NCBI GenBank assembly: GCA_028284125.1
Contig: JANQSI010000016.1
Coordinates: forward strand, 186,001 to 250,000
Source of the DNA: Cyclobacteriaceae bacterium
GTDB taxonomy: Bacteria; Bacteroidota; Bacteroidia; Cytophagales; Cyclobacteriaceae
Reading direction: 5' to 3'
Length of the DNA stretch: 64,000 nucleotides
The notes beneath the pieces are model-generated. The model was not told where the DNA came from and did not search any database. It saw only the letters and a program-made list of their open reading frames with translations. This document shows, in pieces, positions 1-9,077 of this stretch. A program made the translations under genes and the position numbers. The stretch's first letter is position 1. Each line of letters starts with the position of its first letter.

Positions 1-701
1 ACTGGGAAAATACTGGCCTCATTTCTTTTGACGATAAAAACGGTGATGGCAAAATCCAGTACGTAGCTGACACACAAGCCAACGAACTAACAATCGATCG
101 GGATATCATTGTATTGGCAAATCCAGAAATCGCAAATCTGCCAGCCTGGGTGGTCGCATTAGTTGTTGCCGGAGGGTTAGCCGCTGCTTTATCCACGGCA
201 GCCGGACTGCTTCTTGTCATTTCCACCTCAATCTCTCACGACCTTCTGAAAAAGTACGTAACTCCTGACATCAACGAAAAAGGAGAATTGCGAGCTGCAA
301 GGTTGGCTATTGCAATTGCAGTTATTACCGCCGGGCTTGCTGGTCTCAATCCGCCAGGCTTTGTCGCTCAGGTGGTGGCTTTGGCATTTGGACTAGCGGC
401 ATCATCCTTTTTCCCAGCCATCATTTTGGGAATTTTTGATAAACGAATGAACAAGGAAGGAGCTAATGCTGGAATGGTGATTGGAATTCTTTTCACAACC
501 ATTTACATCATTTATTTCAAACCCCAATTGGGAGGTCCTGGTACTCCTGAAGGTTATTGGTTTGGAATAGCCCCTGAAGGAATAGGCACTTTAGGAGCCT
601 TGATCAATTTTGTTATTGCAGTTGTTGTTTCAAGATTGACTCCTCCTCCGCCAAAAGAAGTTCAGGAACTCACAGAGAGCATCCGATACCCAAGAGGCTA
701 A
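1..701 (+). CDS. Sodium:solute symporter, C-terminal part (acetate/actP-like)
   Basis: The gene enters from the left edge: frame 3 is open from base 3 to the stop at 699-701, about 232 residues. It looks like the C-terminal third of a sodium:solute symporter of the acetate-permease type. The visible part has a short hydrophilic loop (LISFDDKNGDGKIQYVAD), then DRDIIVLANPEIA and AAALSTAAGLLLVISTSISHD, a conserved helix pair of this family, followed by several more membrane segments and a charged tail. The loop contains DKNGDG, which resembles an EF-hand calcium loop but lacks the acidic twelfth position. The acetyl-CoA synthetase ATG follows 40 bases later, which supports uptake of acetate or another short acid followed by activation. 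Substrate is inferred from context; the N-terminus lies outside the window. Confidence 0.85.
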   Translation, partial: WENTGLISFDDKNGDGKIQYVADTQANELTIDRDIIVLANPEIANLPAWVVALVVAGGLAAALSTAAGLLLVISTSISHDLLKKYVTPDINEKGELRAARLAIAIAVITAGLAGLNPPGFVAQVVALAFGLAASSFFPAIILGIFDKRMNKEGANAGMVIGILFTTIYIIYFKPQLGGPGTPEGYWFGIAPEGIGTLGALINFVIAVVVSRLTPPPPKEVQELTESIRYPRG

Positions 702-741
702 GCCAATTTTTCTGTAGATTAGTTTTCAAAATTTGGGAAAC

Positions 742-2622
742 ATGGATCACAGAATTAGGTCACTTTCTGAGTACACTCAAGCGTATGATAAAAGCGTTGA
801 AAATCCAGAAGAGTTTTGGGGAGAAATAGCCAGCTCCTTTCAATGGAAGAAGAAATGGGATGATGTGTTGAATTGGAATTTCAAAGGACCAGATGTAAAA
901 TGGTTCATCAATGGAAAGTTGAATATCACCGAAAACGCACTTGATCGTCACTTAGAAACTCGTGGAGATCAAGTTGCTATTCTCTGGGAGCCCAATGATC
1001 CAAATGAACCACATCAAGAAATAACTTTTCAGCAATTGCATGAGAAAGTTTGTCAATTTTCCAATGCCATGAAGAATAATGGTGTTGGAAAAGGAGACAG
1101 AGTCATCATTTATATGCCGATGGTTCCGGAAGCAGCGGTGGCAATGTTGGCGTGTGCAAGAATTGGAGCAATTCATTCCGTCGTTTTTGCAGGCTTCTCA
1201 GCCAATGCTCTTGCAGATAGAATCAATGATTGTGGAGCGAAGATGGTGTTGACTTCAGATGGAAATTTCCGGGGAGCTAAGACCATTGAAGTCAAAAGCG
1301 TAGTTGATGAAGCGCTTGAAAAAACTTCTACGGTGGAGAAAGTGATTGTTTTTCAAAGAACAAGGACTGAGGTGACGATGAAGGAAGGAAGAGATATTTG
1401 GTGGCACGAAGCAATCGATGGAGTTTCTTCAGAAAACGAAGCGGAAGAAATGGATTCAGAAGATCTCTTGTTCATCTTATACACTTCAGGATCTACTGGT
1501 CAGCCAAAAGGTGTTGTACATACTTGTGGTGGATACATGGTGTATACCTACTATTCATTTCTAAATGTCTTTCAATATGGCGAAGGAGATATTTACTGGT
1601 GCACCGCGGATATTGGCTGGATCACTGGCCATTCCTATATCGTTTATGGGCCTCTCTTAGCCGGAGCAACTACAATGATGTTTGAAGGAGTCCCAACCTA
1701 TCCTGATGCAGGAAGATTTTGGCATGCATGTGATAAACATCAAGTCAATCAATTTTACACAGCACCTACAGCAATAAGAGCACTGGAAGCACATGGATTG
1801 GAACCACTCGAGCCTTACAAATTAGACTCGCTCAAAGTGATTGGTTCAGTTGGCGAACCAATCAACGAAGAAGCCTGGCATTGGTATCATTTAAATGTGG
1901 GCAAAGGAAATTGTCCTTTAGTAGATACTTGGTGGCAAACTGAAACTGGAGGTATCATGATCTCAGCTTTGGCTGGGGTAACTCCAGTCAAGCCAGCCCA
2001 TGCTTCTTTACCACTTCCTGGCATTCAACCTATCATTGTCAATAGTGAAGGAAATGAGTTGACCGGGAAAAACGTCGAAGGAAATCTATGCATAAAATTT
2101 CCTTGGCCGTCCATTCTTAGAACGACTTATGGAGATCATGAACGATGTAGGCAAACCTATTTTAGCGCCTATGAAAACCTGTATTTTACTGGCGATGGAG
2201 TAAAAAGGGATCACGATGGTTATTTACGAATTCTTGGACGTGTGGATGATGTAATTAACGTTTCCGGACACAGAATGGGGACTGCTGAGGTGGAGAATGC
2301 CATCGATGAACATCCAAAAGTGATAGAATCTGCAGTCGTTGGATATCCACATGACATTAAAGGGCAAGGCATTTACGCTTATATAATTGCTGAAGCTGAT
2401 GGGATAGAAGATGAAATCAGGAAAACCGTCACAGAATTGATTGGGCCTATTGCAAAGCCTGATAAAATTCAATTAGTTAGTGGATTACCCAAAACCAGAT
2501 CCGGAAAGATTATGAGAAGAATTTTGCGGAAAATTGCAAGTGGAGATGTGTCAAATCTCGGTGACACCTCGACTTTATTGAATCCAGAAATTGTAGAAGA
2601 ACTTAAGTCCGGGAAAGTTTAG
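742..2622 (+). CDS. acs: Acetyl-CoA synthetase (AMP-forming)
   Basis: Converts acetate, ATP and CoA to acetyl-CoA in the cytoplasm by way of acetyl-AMP. The ATG at 742 gives 626 residues, close to the usual 640-650; an in-frame TTG at 733 would add three residues and is less likely. The adenylation P-loop TSGSTGQPKG lies near residues 248-257, the acetate/AMP motif DTWWQTETGG follows, and the C-terminal motif PKTRSGKIMRR carries the lysine near residue 589 that is regulated by acetylation in characterised Acs enzymes. The gene follows the symporter with a 40-base gap, so the two probably form an acetate uptake and activation unit. Its TAG stop interlocks with the stop of the convergent histidine kinase gene (4-base overlap). 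Function is very secure. Confidence 0.96.
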   Translation: MDHRIRSLSEYTQAYDKSVENPEEFWGEIASSFQWKKKWDDVLNWNFKGPDVKWFINGKLNITENALDRHLETRGDQVAILWEPNDPNEPHQEITFQQLHEKVCQFSNAMKNNGVGKGDRVIIYMPMVPEAAVAMLACARIGAIHSVVFAGFSANALADRINDCGAKMVLTSDGNFRGAKTIEVKSVVDEALEKTSTVEKVIVFQRTRTEVTMKEGRDIWWHEAIDGVSSENEAEEMDSEDLLFILYTSGSTGQPKGVVHTCGGYMVYTYYSFLNVFQYGEGDIYWCTADIGWITGHSYIVYGPLLAGATTMMFEGVPTYPDAGRFWHACDKHQVNQFYTAPTAIRALEAHGLEPLEPYKLDSLKVIGSVGEPINEEAWHWYHLNVGKGNCPLVDTWWQTETGGIMISALAGVTPVKPAHASLPLPGIQPIIVNSEGNELTGKNVEGNLCIKFPWPSILRTTYGDHERCRQTYFSAYENLYFTGDGVKRDHDGYLRILGRVDDVINVSGHRMGTAEVENAIDEHPKVIESAVVGYPHDIKGQGIYAYIIAEADGIEDEIRKTVTELIGPIAKPDKIQLVSGLPKTRSGKIMRRILRKIASGDVSNLGDTSTLLNPEIVEELKSGKV

Positions 2623-4316
2623 GACTGCCCAAATATGATTTTGAAAGTTGTTCCTTTATTGACCTCACTTTCCACTTCTACTTCCCAACCCATGGTTTCA
2701 ACCATGTATTTGGTAATGAAAAGACCCATTCCTTGTCCTTCACAGCTGTCCGTATGAAGTTTCACCCCCGCTTTGAACAACTTATTTCCATGCCTGTCCA
2801 TATCAATCCCTTTTCCGTAATCTATGATACTGATTGATGGCTTATTCCCTTCAACAGAGTAAATAATATCTATGCTCCTAGAATGTTCACTTGTGCCATG
2901 AACGATGGCATTTGATACCAAGTGGTGGCAAATATCATCCAGGTAAGCTGATGACGCATTTACATAAAATGTGTTTGGTACTTTATTCTTGAATGAGATC
3001 CCTCTTTCCTTAATTGTTGGTTTGTGTTGAGCAATCACACGACTAATGGAAGAGGAAACCTTGATCGGTTTCTTCTCCATTAGCTCATAGCTGTTCTCAA
3101 AATTTAGAAGGGTATTAATCGTGTAAATGCTCTCATTTAATTTTTCAACCGACTGATCTAGGTAATCCAGGTATTGTTGATTGCATTGTTCTTTTTGAAG
3201 AATGGTGTTGATCGCGTCCAGGTTGCAGGCTGATGCTCGAACATTATGTGAAGTAATTTGAGAAAAATCTTTCAACCGCTTTTTTTGAACGATTGTTGTT
3301 TCCAGCAAGTCGTTTAGCTTTTGCTGATCTGCTGACCTTGACATGATGTTCACAGACATGTTTGCAAAAAGCTTGACGACCGTAAGCTCATTTTCAGAGA
3401 ATGTTCGTTTCTTATGACAAGAATCCAACCGGATAAATCCTACACAATTATATTCCAGGCTAAGAGGAACAGTTAATGCACTTTTGATTTCCTGAGCTTG
3501 CAAAGCACTTTTCACGATACCATCCTCAAGGAGATTGATATCTGAAATGAAGACATTTTCTCCATTAAAATGACAATTGACCATATCACTTATGGAATCA
3601 ATTGAGACATTTTCCCCAACACCCTTTGTGCAAGCAATTCCCGGAGCACACCATTCATAAGTAGTGACACATTCATTTTTTGCAAAATCATAACTGTGGA
3701 TCTGCAATCGATCAACTCCCAGAAAAGAGCCAATCTCTTCCAGAGAGTAGTTCATCGCTTCATCAATTGAACTTAGTGGAAGATTAAGGTACCGGGATGA
3801 AATGTTTATCAAGATTCTTTGCATCTCCGCTTGGTACTTCAACTCTTCTTCAGCCTTTTTCCTTGCGGTTATGTCCGTGATAGCTCCATCGAAATAAGTG
3901 ACACCATCGTTCCCCACAACTTTTGTGGTCGTGCATGATCCTATAAAAACGGATCCATCCTTTTTCTTAAATGCTATTTCTCGGTTGGTGATAAACCCAA
4001 ATGTTTCAATCTCCTTTGCCAAAAGATTGCGCACTCCTGGATTTTGATAGAGGTTTTCAGGATTTGAATTCAAAATCTCGTATTCATTGGAGTAACCAAA
4101 CATCTTCACAAAAGCCTCATTAATATAAACAAGACCTTTTCCAGACATGCTCCGGTATATGGCCTCCCCAATGTTTTGGCTTATACTGTGAAATAAGAGT
4201 TCATCCTCTGACATGCCCTTGAACTCTGATTCCAACAAATGATTTTGAGAAAACAGATAAGAAGTCTCGCTCTGAACAGGAAATATTCTTCTTGACTTAT
4301 TCACACTACCTGGCAT
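2619..4316 (-). CDS. PAS-GAF sensor histidine kinase
   Basis: Predicted cytoplasmic sensor kinase of 565 residues with no transmembrane segment. A PAS domain spans about residues 40-155, including a PAC-like end (DGAITDITARKKAEEE). A GAF domain follows at about 175-325, then a helical dimerisation segment with the phosphoacceptor candidate His357 in ITSHNVRAS. The ATPase domain has an N-box (HHLVSNAIVHG), a G1 box (IDYGKGID) and a G2 box (GQGMGLFI). No receiver domain or response regulator gene lies next to it, so the partner is unknown. The GAF segment contains several Cys residues (C216, C223, C229, C248) of unclear meaning. About 257 bases separate it from nrdA, transcribed on the same strand. 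The kinase assignment is firm; the signal sensed cannot be read from the sequence. Confidence 0.9.
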   Translation of the reverse strand: MPGSVNKSRRIFPVQSETSYLFSQNHLLESEFKGMSEDELLFHSISQNIGEAIYRSMSGKGLVYINEAFVKMFGYSNEYEILNSNPENLYQNPGVRNLLAKEIETFGFITNREIAFKKKDGSVFIGSCTTTKVVGNDGVTYFDGAITDITARKKAEEELKYQAEMQRILINISSRYLNLPLSSIDEAMNYSLEEIGSFLGVDRLQIHSYDFAKNECVTTYEWCAPGIACTKGVGENVSIDSISDMVNCHFNGENVFISDINLLEDGIVKSALQAQEIKSALTVPLSLEYNCVGFIRLDSCHKKRTFSENELTVVKLFANMSVNIMSRSADQQKLNDLLETTIVQKKRLKDFSQITSHNVRASACNLDAINTILQKEQCNQQYLDYLDQSVEKLNESIYTINTLLNFENSYELMEKKPIKVSSSISRVIAQHKPTIKERGISFKNKVPNTFYVNASSAYLDDICHHLVSNAIVHGTSEHSRSIDIIYSVEGNKPSISIIDYGKGIDMDRHGNKLFKAGVKLHTDSCEGQGMGLFITKYMVETMGWEVEVESEVNKGTTFKIIFGQS

Positions 4317-4493
4317 AACTATTTACAATGCCACAGAATGAATCAACTCAGGCTAATAGGGTGTATGATTTATAGCTAGAAATCGCTGTTATTCACTTAC
4401 GGGAAAATTCAACTTTGGTTAGTCTTATAAACTCATAAGGATAAACTTCAGCTAATTATCACATGATAAAAGTATTCCTAAATGAATGTAAGA

Positions 4494-4523
4494 GTTAACC
4501 TTCCCAGTATACAATGGGTTAAC
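4494..4523. repeat. Inverted repeat in the gap between nrdA and the kinase gene
   Basis: GTTAACC at 4494-4500 and GGTTAAC at 4517-4523 are perfect inverted arms around a 16-base spacer. The element lies about 50 bases beyond the nrdA stop and about 180 bases upstream of the kinase start. There is no T-run on either side, so it is not a typical intrinsic terminator. It could be a regulator site for the kinase gene or an RNA hairpin at the nrdA 3' end. Confidence 0.3.
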
Positions 4524-4573
4524 ATCGGATAAAGCCAGATTTGAAATGGATTTTGTCAGATTACCACAAAAAC

Positions 4574-6976
4574 CTAAGATCCGCACATTTCGCAACCCTC
4601 AGGATCATCTAGCGAGCATTGCATAGCTGCCTGCTGATCAACTTGTTCCTGGGTGATGGTGGCTTGTTGTCCGTTGGTCGCCACCACTGCTTCCTTTGGC
4701 TGTTCCTTTTTTTCTTTTTCAACAGTGAACTTGATTGCATCGGTAGCCGCCTTGGTTCTCAAGTAGTACATACCTGTCTTCAAGCCCTTCTTCCATGCGT
4801 AGAAGTGCATAGATGTCATTTTGCCAAAGTTGGCGTCTTGCAAATGAATATTCAGGCTTTGACTCTGACAGATGTATGCGCCTCTATCGGCAGACATATC
4901 AATGATCGCTTTTTGAGAAATCTCCCAAACAGTCTTATATCTTTCCTTAATATCTTCAGGAATTTCAGGAATATTCTGAATAGAACCATTTTCAGCTTTT
5001 ATTCTATTCATCATCTTATCATCCCAAAGATTCAAAGAGATGAGTTCACTCATCAAATGCTTGTTGGCTACAATGAACTCCCCGGAAAGTACTCGTCTAA
5101 CATATAGGTTAGATGTGTACGGCTCGAAGCACTCGTTATTTCCAAGGATTTGAGAAGTAGAAGCTGTAGGCATAGGCGCAAGTAGCAATGAATTTCGAAC
5201 TCCATTCTTTCTTACCTTTTGCTTCAATTCATACCAATCCCATCTTCCTGAATCAGGCTCCACGCCCCACATGTCAAATTGGAAGATTCCTTTCGAAACA
5301 GGTGATCCTTTATAAGTTTCATATGGACCTTGCTCTGCTGCCAATTCCATGGAAGTTTCCATTGCAGCGAAGTAAATAGTCTCAAAAATCTCTCTGTTAA
5401 GTTTTTTAGCTTCGTCAGACTCAAACGCCATCTTAAGTAGCAAGAACGTATCTGCCAAACCTTGGACTCCGATACCAATTGGCCGATGCTTCATGTTTGA
5501 AGTTCGAGCCTCCTTGACAGGATAATAATTGATATCGATGACCTTGTTTAGGTTTCGAGTCACCACCTTGGTGATCTCGTACAATTTTTGGTGATCAAAT
5601 TCGCCATCTTTCACGAACATGGAAAGGGCTATGGAAGCAAGGTTACATACTGCAACCTCGTCCTTGGAGGTATACTCCATTATTTCAGTACAAAGGTTAC
5701 TTGACCTAATTGTACCTAAATTCTTTTGATTCGATTTTCTATTTGCCGCATCCTTGTAGAGCATATATGGAGTACCGGTCTCAATCTGTGCTTCAAGAAT
5801 TTCAAACCATAAATCTTGTGCTTTTACAGTTCTTCGAGCTTTTCCTTCTTTCTCGTATTTTTCATAGAGCGCCTCAAATTCATCTCCGTATTTTTCATAA
5901 AGGCCCTTGCATACATTCGGATCAAACAGCGACCAATCACCGTTTTCTTCTACTCTTTTCATGAATAAATCCGGAATCCAGAGTGCGTAGAAAAGATCTC
6001 TTGCTCTTAGTTCTTCTTTTCCATGATTCTTTCTCAAATCGAGGAATTCAAAGATGTCTGCATGCCATGGCTCAAGATAAATCGCGAAACTTCCTTTTCT
6101 TTTTCCACCACCTTGATCTACATATCGAGCGGTCATGTCGAAGTTTCGAAGCATAGGTACGATTCCATTGGAAGTACCATTCGTTCCTTTGATGTAAGAT
6201 CCGGTAGCTCTTACATTGTGAATGCTCAACCCAATACCGCCCGCAGATTGCGAAATTTTTGCGCACTGCTTTAGTGTATCGTAAATTCCATCGATGCTAT
6301 CATCTTGCATGGACAGCAAGAAGCACGAAGAAAGCTGAGGTTTTGGTGTGCCAGCATTAAACAGAGTTGGAGTTGCATGAGTGAACCATTTTTCCGACAT
6401 CAAGTTGTAGGTCTCAATCGCAGACGTAATGTCTTCTCCATGAATTCCGACAGCCACTCGCATCAACATGTGTTGTGGACGTTCAACAATCTTACCATCT
6501 AATTTCATCAGGTAGGATCGCTCGAGTGTTTTGTATCCGAAAAAATCGTAGTTATAATCTCGGTCGTAATCTATCGCATCATCTAGCTTTTTCGCATTTG
6601 CCCGAATGATGCCATAGGTTTCCTTTGATAGTAGTGCTGCATTTTCATCCGTTTTCGGATTGATGTATTCATACATCCGCTTCATAGTGGTAGAGAAAGA
6701 TGTCTCTGTCACTTTGTGAAGATTAGAAATGGCGATACGCGCTGCAAGCTTTGCAAAATCAGGGTGTCTGGTAGTCATTGTCGCAGCAGTTTCAGCAGCT
6801 AGATTGTCCAACTCGATGGTAGATACTCCATCATACAATCCGTCAATAACTTTTTTAGCAATTTCTACAGGCTCTACAAAATCAGCATTAAGTCCATAGC
6901 AAAGCTTCTCGATTCTTGCAGTGATTTTATCAAATTTTACTGATTCTCTTCTTCCGTCTCTTTTAACTACTAACAT
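4574..6976 (-). CDS. nrdA: Ribonucleoside-diphosphate reductase, alpha subunit (class I)
   Basis: Large catalytic subunit of class I ribonucleotide reductase, which reduces ribonucleoside diphosphates to deoxy forms. It has 800 residues. An ATP-cone for dATP inhibition sits at the N-terminus ([20 protein letters not shown]). The catalytic triad region reads NLCTEIM (the Asn-x-Cys-x-Glu arrangement), the barrel loop [15 protein letters not shown] is intact, and the C-terminal redox pair is C795-x2-C798. The beta subunit gene lies 53 bases upstream on the same strand, so nrdB-nrdA is one operon with the small subunit first. Family and function are very secure. Confidence 0.97.
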   Translation of the reverse strand: MLVVKRDGRRESVKFDKITARIEKLCYGLNADFVEPVEIAKKVIDGLYDGVSTIELDNLAAETAATMTTRHPDFAKLAARIAISNLHKVTETSFSTTMKRMYEYINPKTDENAALLSKETYGIIRANAKKLDDAIDYDRDYNYDFFGYKTLERSYLMKLDGKIVERPQHMLMRVAVGIHGEDITSAIETYNLMSEKWFTHATPTLFNAGTPKPQLSSCFLLSMQDDSIDGIYDTLKQCAKISQSAGGIGLSIHNVRATGSYIKGTNGTSNGIVPMLRNFDMTARYVDQGGGKRKGSFAIYLEPWHADIFEFLDLRKNHGKEELRARDLFYALWIPDLFMKRVEENGDWSLFDPNVCKGLYEKYGDEFEALYEKYEKEGKARRTVKAQDLWFEILEAQIETGTPYMLYKDAANRKSNQKNLGTIRSSNLCTEIMEYTSKDEVAVCNLASIALSMFVKDGEFDHQKLYEITKVVTRNLNKVIDINYYPVKEARTSNMKHRPIGIGVQGLADTFLLLKMAFESDEAKKLNREIFETIYFAAMETSMELAAEQGPYETYKGSPVSKGIFQFDMWGVEPDSGRWDWYELKQKVRKNGVRNSLLLAPMPTASTSQILGNNECFEPYTSNLYVRRVLSGEFIVANKHLMSELISLNLWDDKMMNRIKAENGSIQNIPEIPEDIKERYKTVWEISQKAIIDMSADRGAYICQSQSLNIHLQDANFGKMTSMHFYAWKKGLKTGMYYLRTKAATDAIKFTVEKEKKEQPKEAVVATNGQQATITQEQVDQQAAMQCSLDDPEGCEMCGS

Positions 6977-7029
6977 GGGTCGTGTTTAATTTTTTGGGTG
7001 ATAGGTAATTAGTTGGTAATAAGTGAATT

Positions 7030-8025
7030 TTAGAAATCCTCGTCTAGTGAAAATTTGGTGGCTTCTCCCTCTCCTTCTTTAAGAACTCCAGCTTTTTGAT
7101 ATTCGCCGACTCTTTTCTCGAAGAAGTTTGTTTTTCCTTGAAGGGATATCATTTCCATAAAATCAAAAGGATTAGTTGAGTTGTAAATCTTTGGACATCC
7201 TAACTCATTGAGAAGTCTATCGGCAACAAATTCAATGTATTGGCACATCAAATCTGAATTCATACCAATTAGCTTCACAGGTAAAGCATCTGTCACAAAT
7301 TCTTTTTCAATTGAAACGGCATCAGCAATGATATCCTGGATGGTTTCAACAGGCAGTTTATTCTGGAGGTGGTTATTATACAATAGACAAGCGAAATCGC
7401 AATGAAGTCCTTCGTCACGTGATATTAATTCATTTGAAAAGCTAAGACCTGGCATAAGTCCTCTCTTTTTCAGCCAAAAAATGGAGCAAAAACTTCCTGA
7501 AAAGAAAATTCCTTCTACCGCAGCAAAAGCGATAAGTCGTTCCGCAAACGATCCCTCATCAATCCACCTCAATGCCCAATCAGCTTTCTGCTTTACGCAA
7601 TCCATCGTTTCAATCGCGTGGAACAGATAGTCCTTTTCTTTAGGATCTTTAACATAGGTATCAATCAAAAGTGAGTAGGTTTCAGAATGAATGTTCTCCA
7701 TGGCAATCTGAAAGCCATAGAAAAATTTCGCTTCCGTGTACTGAACTTCTGAAACAAAGTTTTCAGCCAGGTTTTCATTGACAATGCCATCGCTCGCCGC
7801 GAAAAAGGCCAGCACGTGTTTGATGAAATGCTTCTCATCATCGTTAATAGTCTCAGACCAGTCTTTTAGGTCTTGGCTAAGATCAATTTCTTCAGCGGTC
7901 CAGAAACTTGCTTCTGCTTTTTTGTAAAACTGCCAGATGTCATCATGTTGTATGGGGAATATTACGAACCGGTCTTTATTTTCTTTTAGTATTGGTTCTT
8001 CTACTTGTACTTGTGGCTCGCTCAT
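7030..8025 (-). CDS. nrdB: Ribonucleoside-diphosphate reductase, beta subunit (class I)
   Basis: Radical-carrying small subunit (331 residues) that partners NrdA. The helix with metal ligands and the radical site reads [12 protein letters not shown]110 and H113 are metal ligands and Y117 is the expected tyrosyl radical site, with the E-x2-H-x3-Y spacing of the Y122 class Ia enzymes. Further ligands are in EGIFFSG and EGLHCDFA. Retention of the Tyr argues against the Tyr-less class Ic type. It is first in the nrdB-nrdA operon. No clear NrdR box was found upstream; the long leader region is described separately. Confidence 0.96.
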   Translation of the reverse strand: MSEPQVQVEEPILKENKDRFVIFPIQHDDIWQFYKKAEASFWTAEEIDLSQDLKDWSETINDDEKHFIKHVLAFFAASDGIVNENLAENFVSEVQYTEAKFFYGFQIAMENIHSETYSLLIDTYVKDPKEKDYLFHAIETMDCVKQKADWALRWIDEGSFAERLIAFAAVEGIFFSGSFCSIFWLKKRGLMPGLSFSNELISRDEGLHCDFACLLYNNHLQNKLPVETIQDIIADAVSIEKEFVTDALPVKLIGMNSDLMCQYIEFVADRLLNELGCPKIYNSTNPFDFMEMISLQGKTNFFEKRVGEYQKAGVLKEGEGEATKFSLDEDF

Positions 8026-8370
8026 CTAGTTAGTTTTACTCTTTTAAAAACAAAAAAATACTCCCCTACCGCACTTTTTGTGCGTTTTTTAAAACTTTAC
8101 CGTTAAGGGATACAGCCCCTGAAAAGTGGTTTAATTTTTCTGGCCGCTTGTCTACAAATCTGTTTAAAATGAGTCTAAATTCCAAGCGGTTATTACGGGT
8201 CAAAAGCCGATATTATCAGTTGGTAAATTTTGACTATAAATGATTGTATTTAAATGATTTACAAACTCATTTCGTAATGAAAACTTCTATTATTCTAGCT
8301 CATTTTGGGGGGTGAAAAAAAAGAAAAAAAATGTAAAAAATTTTTTATTAATTATTTAAAGGAGGCAGTG
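8026..8370. other. Long AT-rich divergent intergenic region, nrdB / rplU
   Basis: About 345 bases without a gene separate the divergent nrdB and rplU units. Near nrdB is a short perfect dyad, CGCAC at 8070-8074 and GTGCG at 8080-8084 with a T5 loop and a T6 run on the plus side (8085-8090). Farther out, CCGCTTG (8144-8150) and CAAGCGG (8183-8189) form a 7-base inverted repeat around 32 bases. The 50 bases before the rplU promoter are A-tract rich and include AAAAAATTTTTT, which could act as an UP-like element. No B12 riboswitch consensus, NrdR box or small ORF was recognised. Confidence 0.5.
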
Positions 8371-8401
8371 TTTGAATATTAGATGGTAAAGCATATCTTT
8401 G
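8371..8401 (+). promoter_or_regulatory. Bacteroidota-type promoter of rplU-rpmA
   Basis: TTTG at 8371-8374, a 19-base spacer and TATCTTTG at 8394-8401 match the primary-sigma consensus of Bacteroidota (TTTG, about 19, TAnnTTTG) exactly. Transcription would begin near 8408, about 20 bases before the ATG at 8428. The promoter overlaps an upstream in-frame ATG at 8383, which therefore cannot be the main start. Confidence 0.85.
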
Positions 8402-8427
8402 CAATCCTTTTTTCAAAAGACGATAAA

Positions 8428-8739
8428 ATGTACGTTATAGTAGACATTGCGGGCAAGCAGTATAAGGCTGAAAAAAACAAATTTCTTTACGCTCCATTAC
8501 AGGATGCCAAAGAAGGATCAAAAGTAAACTTCGAGAAGGTATTACTTGTTGATGATGATGGTAAAGTGAAGGTTGGAGCTCCTACTGTTAAAGGAGCAAA
8601 AGTTTCAGGCAAAGTGCTTGAGCATGTGAAGGATGATAAAGTTGTTGTCTTCAAAAAGAAGAGAAGAAAGGGATATAAAGTAAAGAACGGCCACAGACAG
8701 CAGTTCTCTAAAATTTTAATAGAAGACATTAAAGGATAA
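8428..8739 (+). CDS. rplU: 50S ribosomal protein L21
   Basis: Ribosomal protein that binds 23S rRNA in the large subunit; 103 residues from the ATG at 8428, which is the normal family size. The N-terminus MYVIVDIAGKQYKAEK is the standard L21 start, and the basic segment FKKKRRKGYKVKNGHRQ is the rRNA-binding part. The reading frame is open upstream to an ATG at 8383, but that ATG lies inside the promoter and the extra 15 residues do not resemble L21, so I chose 8428. rpmA follows after 6 bases, and the pair ends at a strong terminator. Confidence 0.95.
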   Translation: MYVIVDIAGKQYKAEKNKFLYAPLQDAKEGSKVNFEKVLLVDDDGKVKVGAPTVKGAKVSGKVLEHVKDDKVVVFKKKRRKGYKVKNGHRQQFSKILIEDIKG

Positions 8740-8745
8740 TAACTC

Positions 8746-9006
8746 ATGGCACACAAAAAAGGAGCCGGTAGTTCTAACAACGGTAGAGAATCAGAAAGTA
8801 AACGACTAGGCGTAAAGATTTACGGTGGTCAGAAAGTTGTTGCCGGAAATATCATTGTCCGTCAAAGAGGAACGAAACATCATCCTGGTAATAATGTAGG
8901 TCTTGGAAAAGATCACACAATTTTTGCTTTGACCGATGGTGTTGTGAAATTTCAAAAAGGCTACAAGAATCGTTCGTTTGTTCATGTAGAACCCTCAGCT
9001 GAATAA
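8746..9006 (+). CDS. rpmA: 50S ribosomal protein L27
   Basis: Ribosomal protein near the peptidyl transferase centre; 86 residues. It begins [16 protein letters not shown], so the flexible N-terminal arm starts directly after the initiator Met and there is no cleavable extension of the Firmicutes type. The core [21 protein letters not shown] is characteristic. It is cotranscribed with rplU (6-base gap) and followed by a hairpin terminator. Function is certain. Confidence 0.97.
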   Translation: MAHKKGAGSSNNGRESESKRLGVKIYGGQKVVAGNIIVRQRGTKHHPGNNVGLGKDHTIFALTDGVVKFQKGYKNRSFVHVEPSAE

Positions 9007-9022
9007 GTAAAAGATTATAGAA

Positions 9023-9056
9023 ATTAAAAAAGGGGTTTTTCAACCCCTTTTTTATT
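9023..9056. terminator. Bidirectional intrinsic terminator after rpmA
   Basis: A-rich arm plus GGGGTT, a short loop (TTTC) and AACCCC followed by T6. The flanks are A-rich on the left and T-rich on the right, so it can end the rplU-rpmA transcript and the convergent HNH gene, whose stop is at 9078. Confidence 0.85.
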
Positions 9057-9077
9057 TGATCTCACTCTAAAGTTTCA

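Noticed and set aside
4317-4573. tRNA or small RNA gene between nrdA and the kinase
   Set aside because: No cloverleaf or T-arm consensus; only the inverted repeat at 4494-4523 was seen.
8070-8090. Hairpin with T6 near nrdB as a plus-strand terminator
   Set aside because: No plus-strand gene ends nearby and the stem has only five pairs; I list it as part of the regulatory gap.
8026-8370. Adenosylcobalamin riboswitch upstream of nrdB
   Set aside because: No B12-box or conserved GCCACTG-type core was found on the minus strand.
8383-8427. Upstream in-frame ATG extension of L21
   Set aside because: It lies within the exact promoter and the extra residues do not resemble L21 N-termini.
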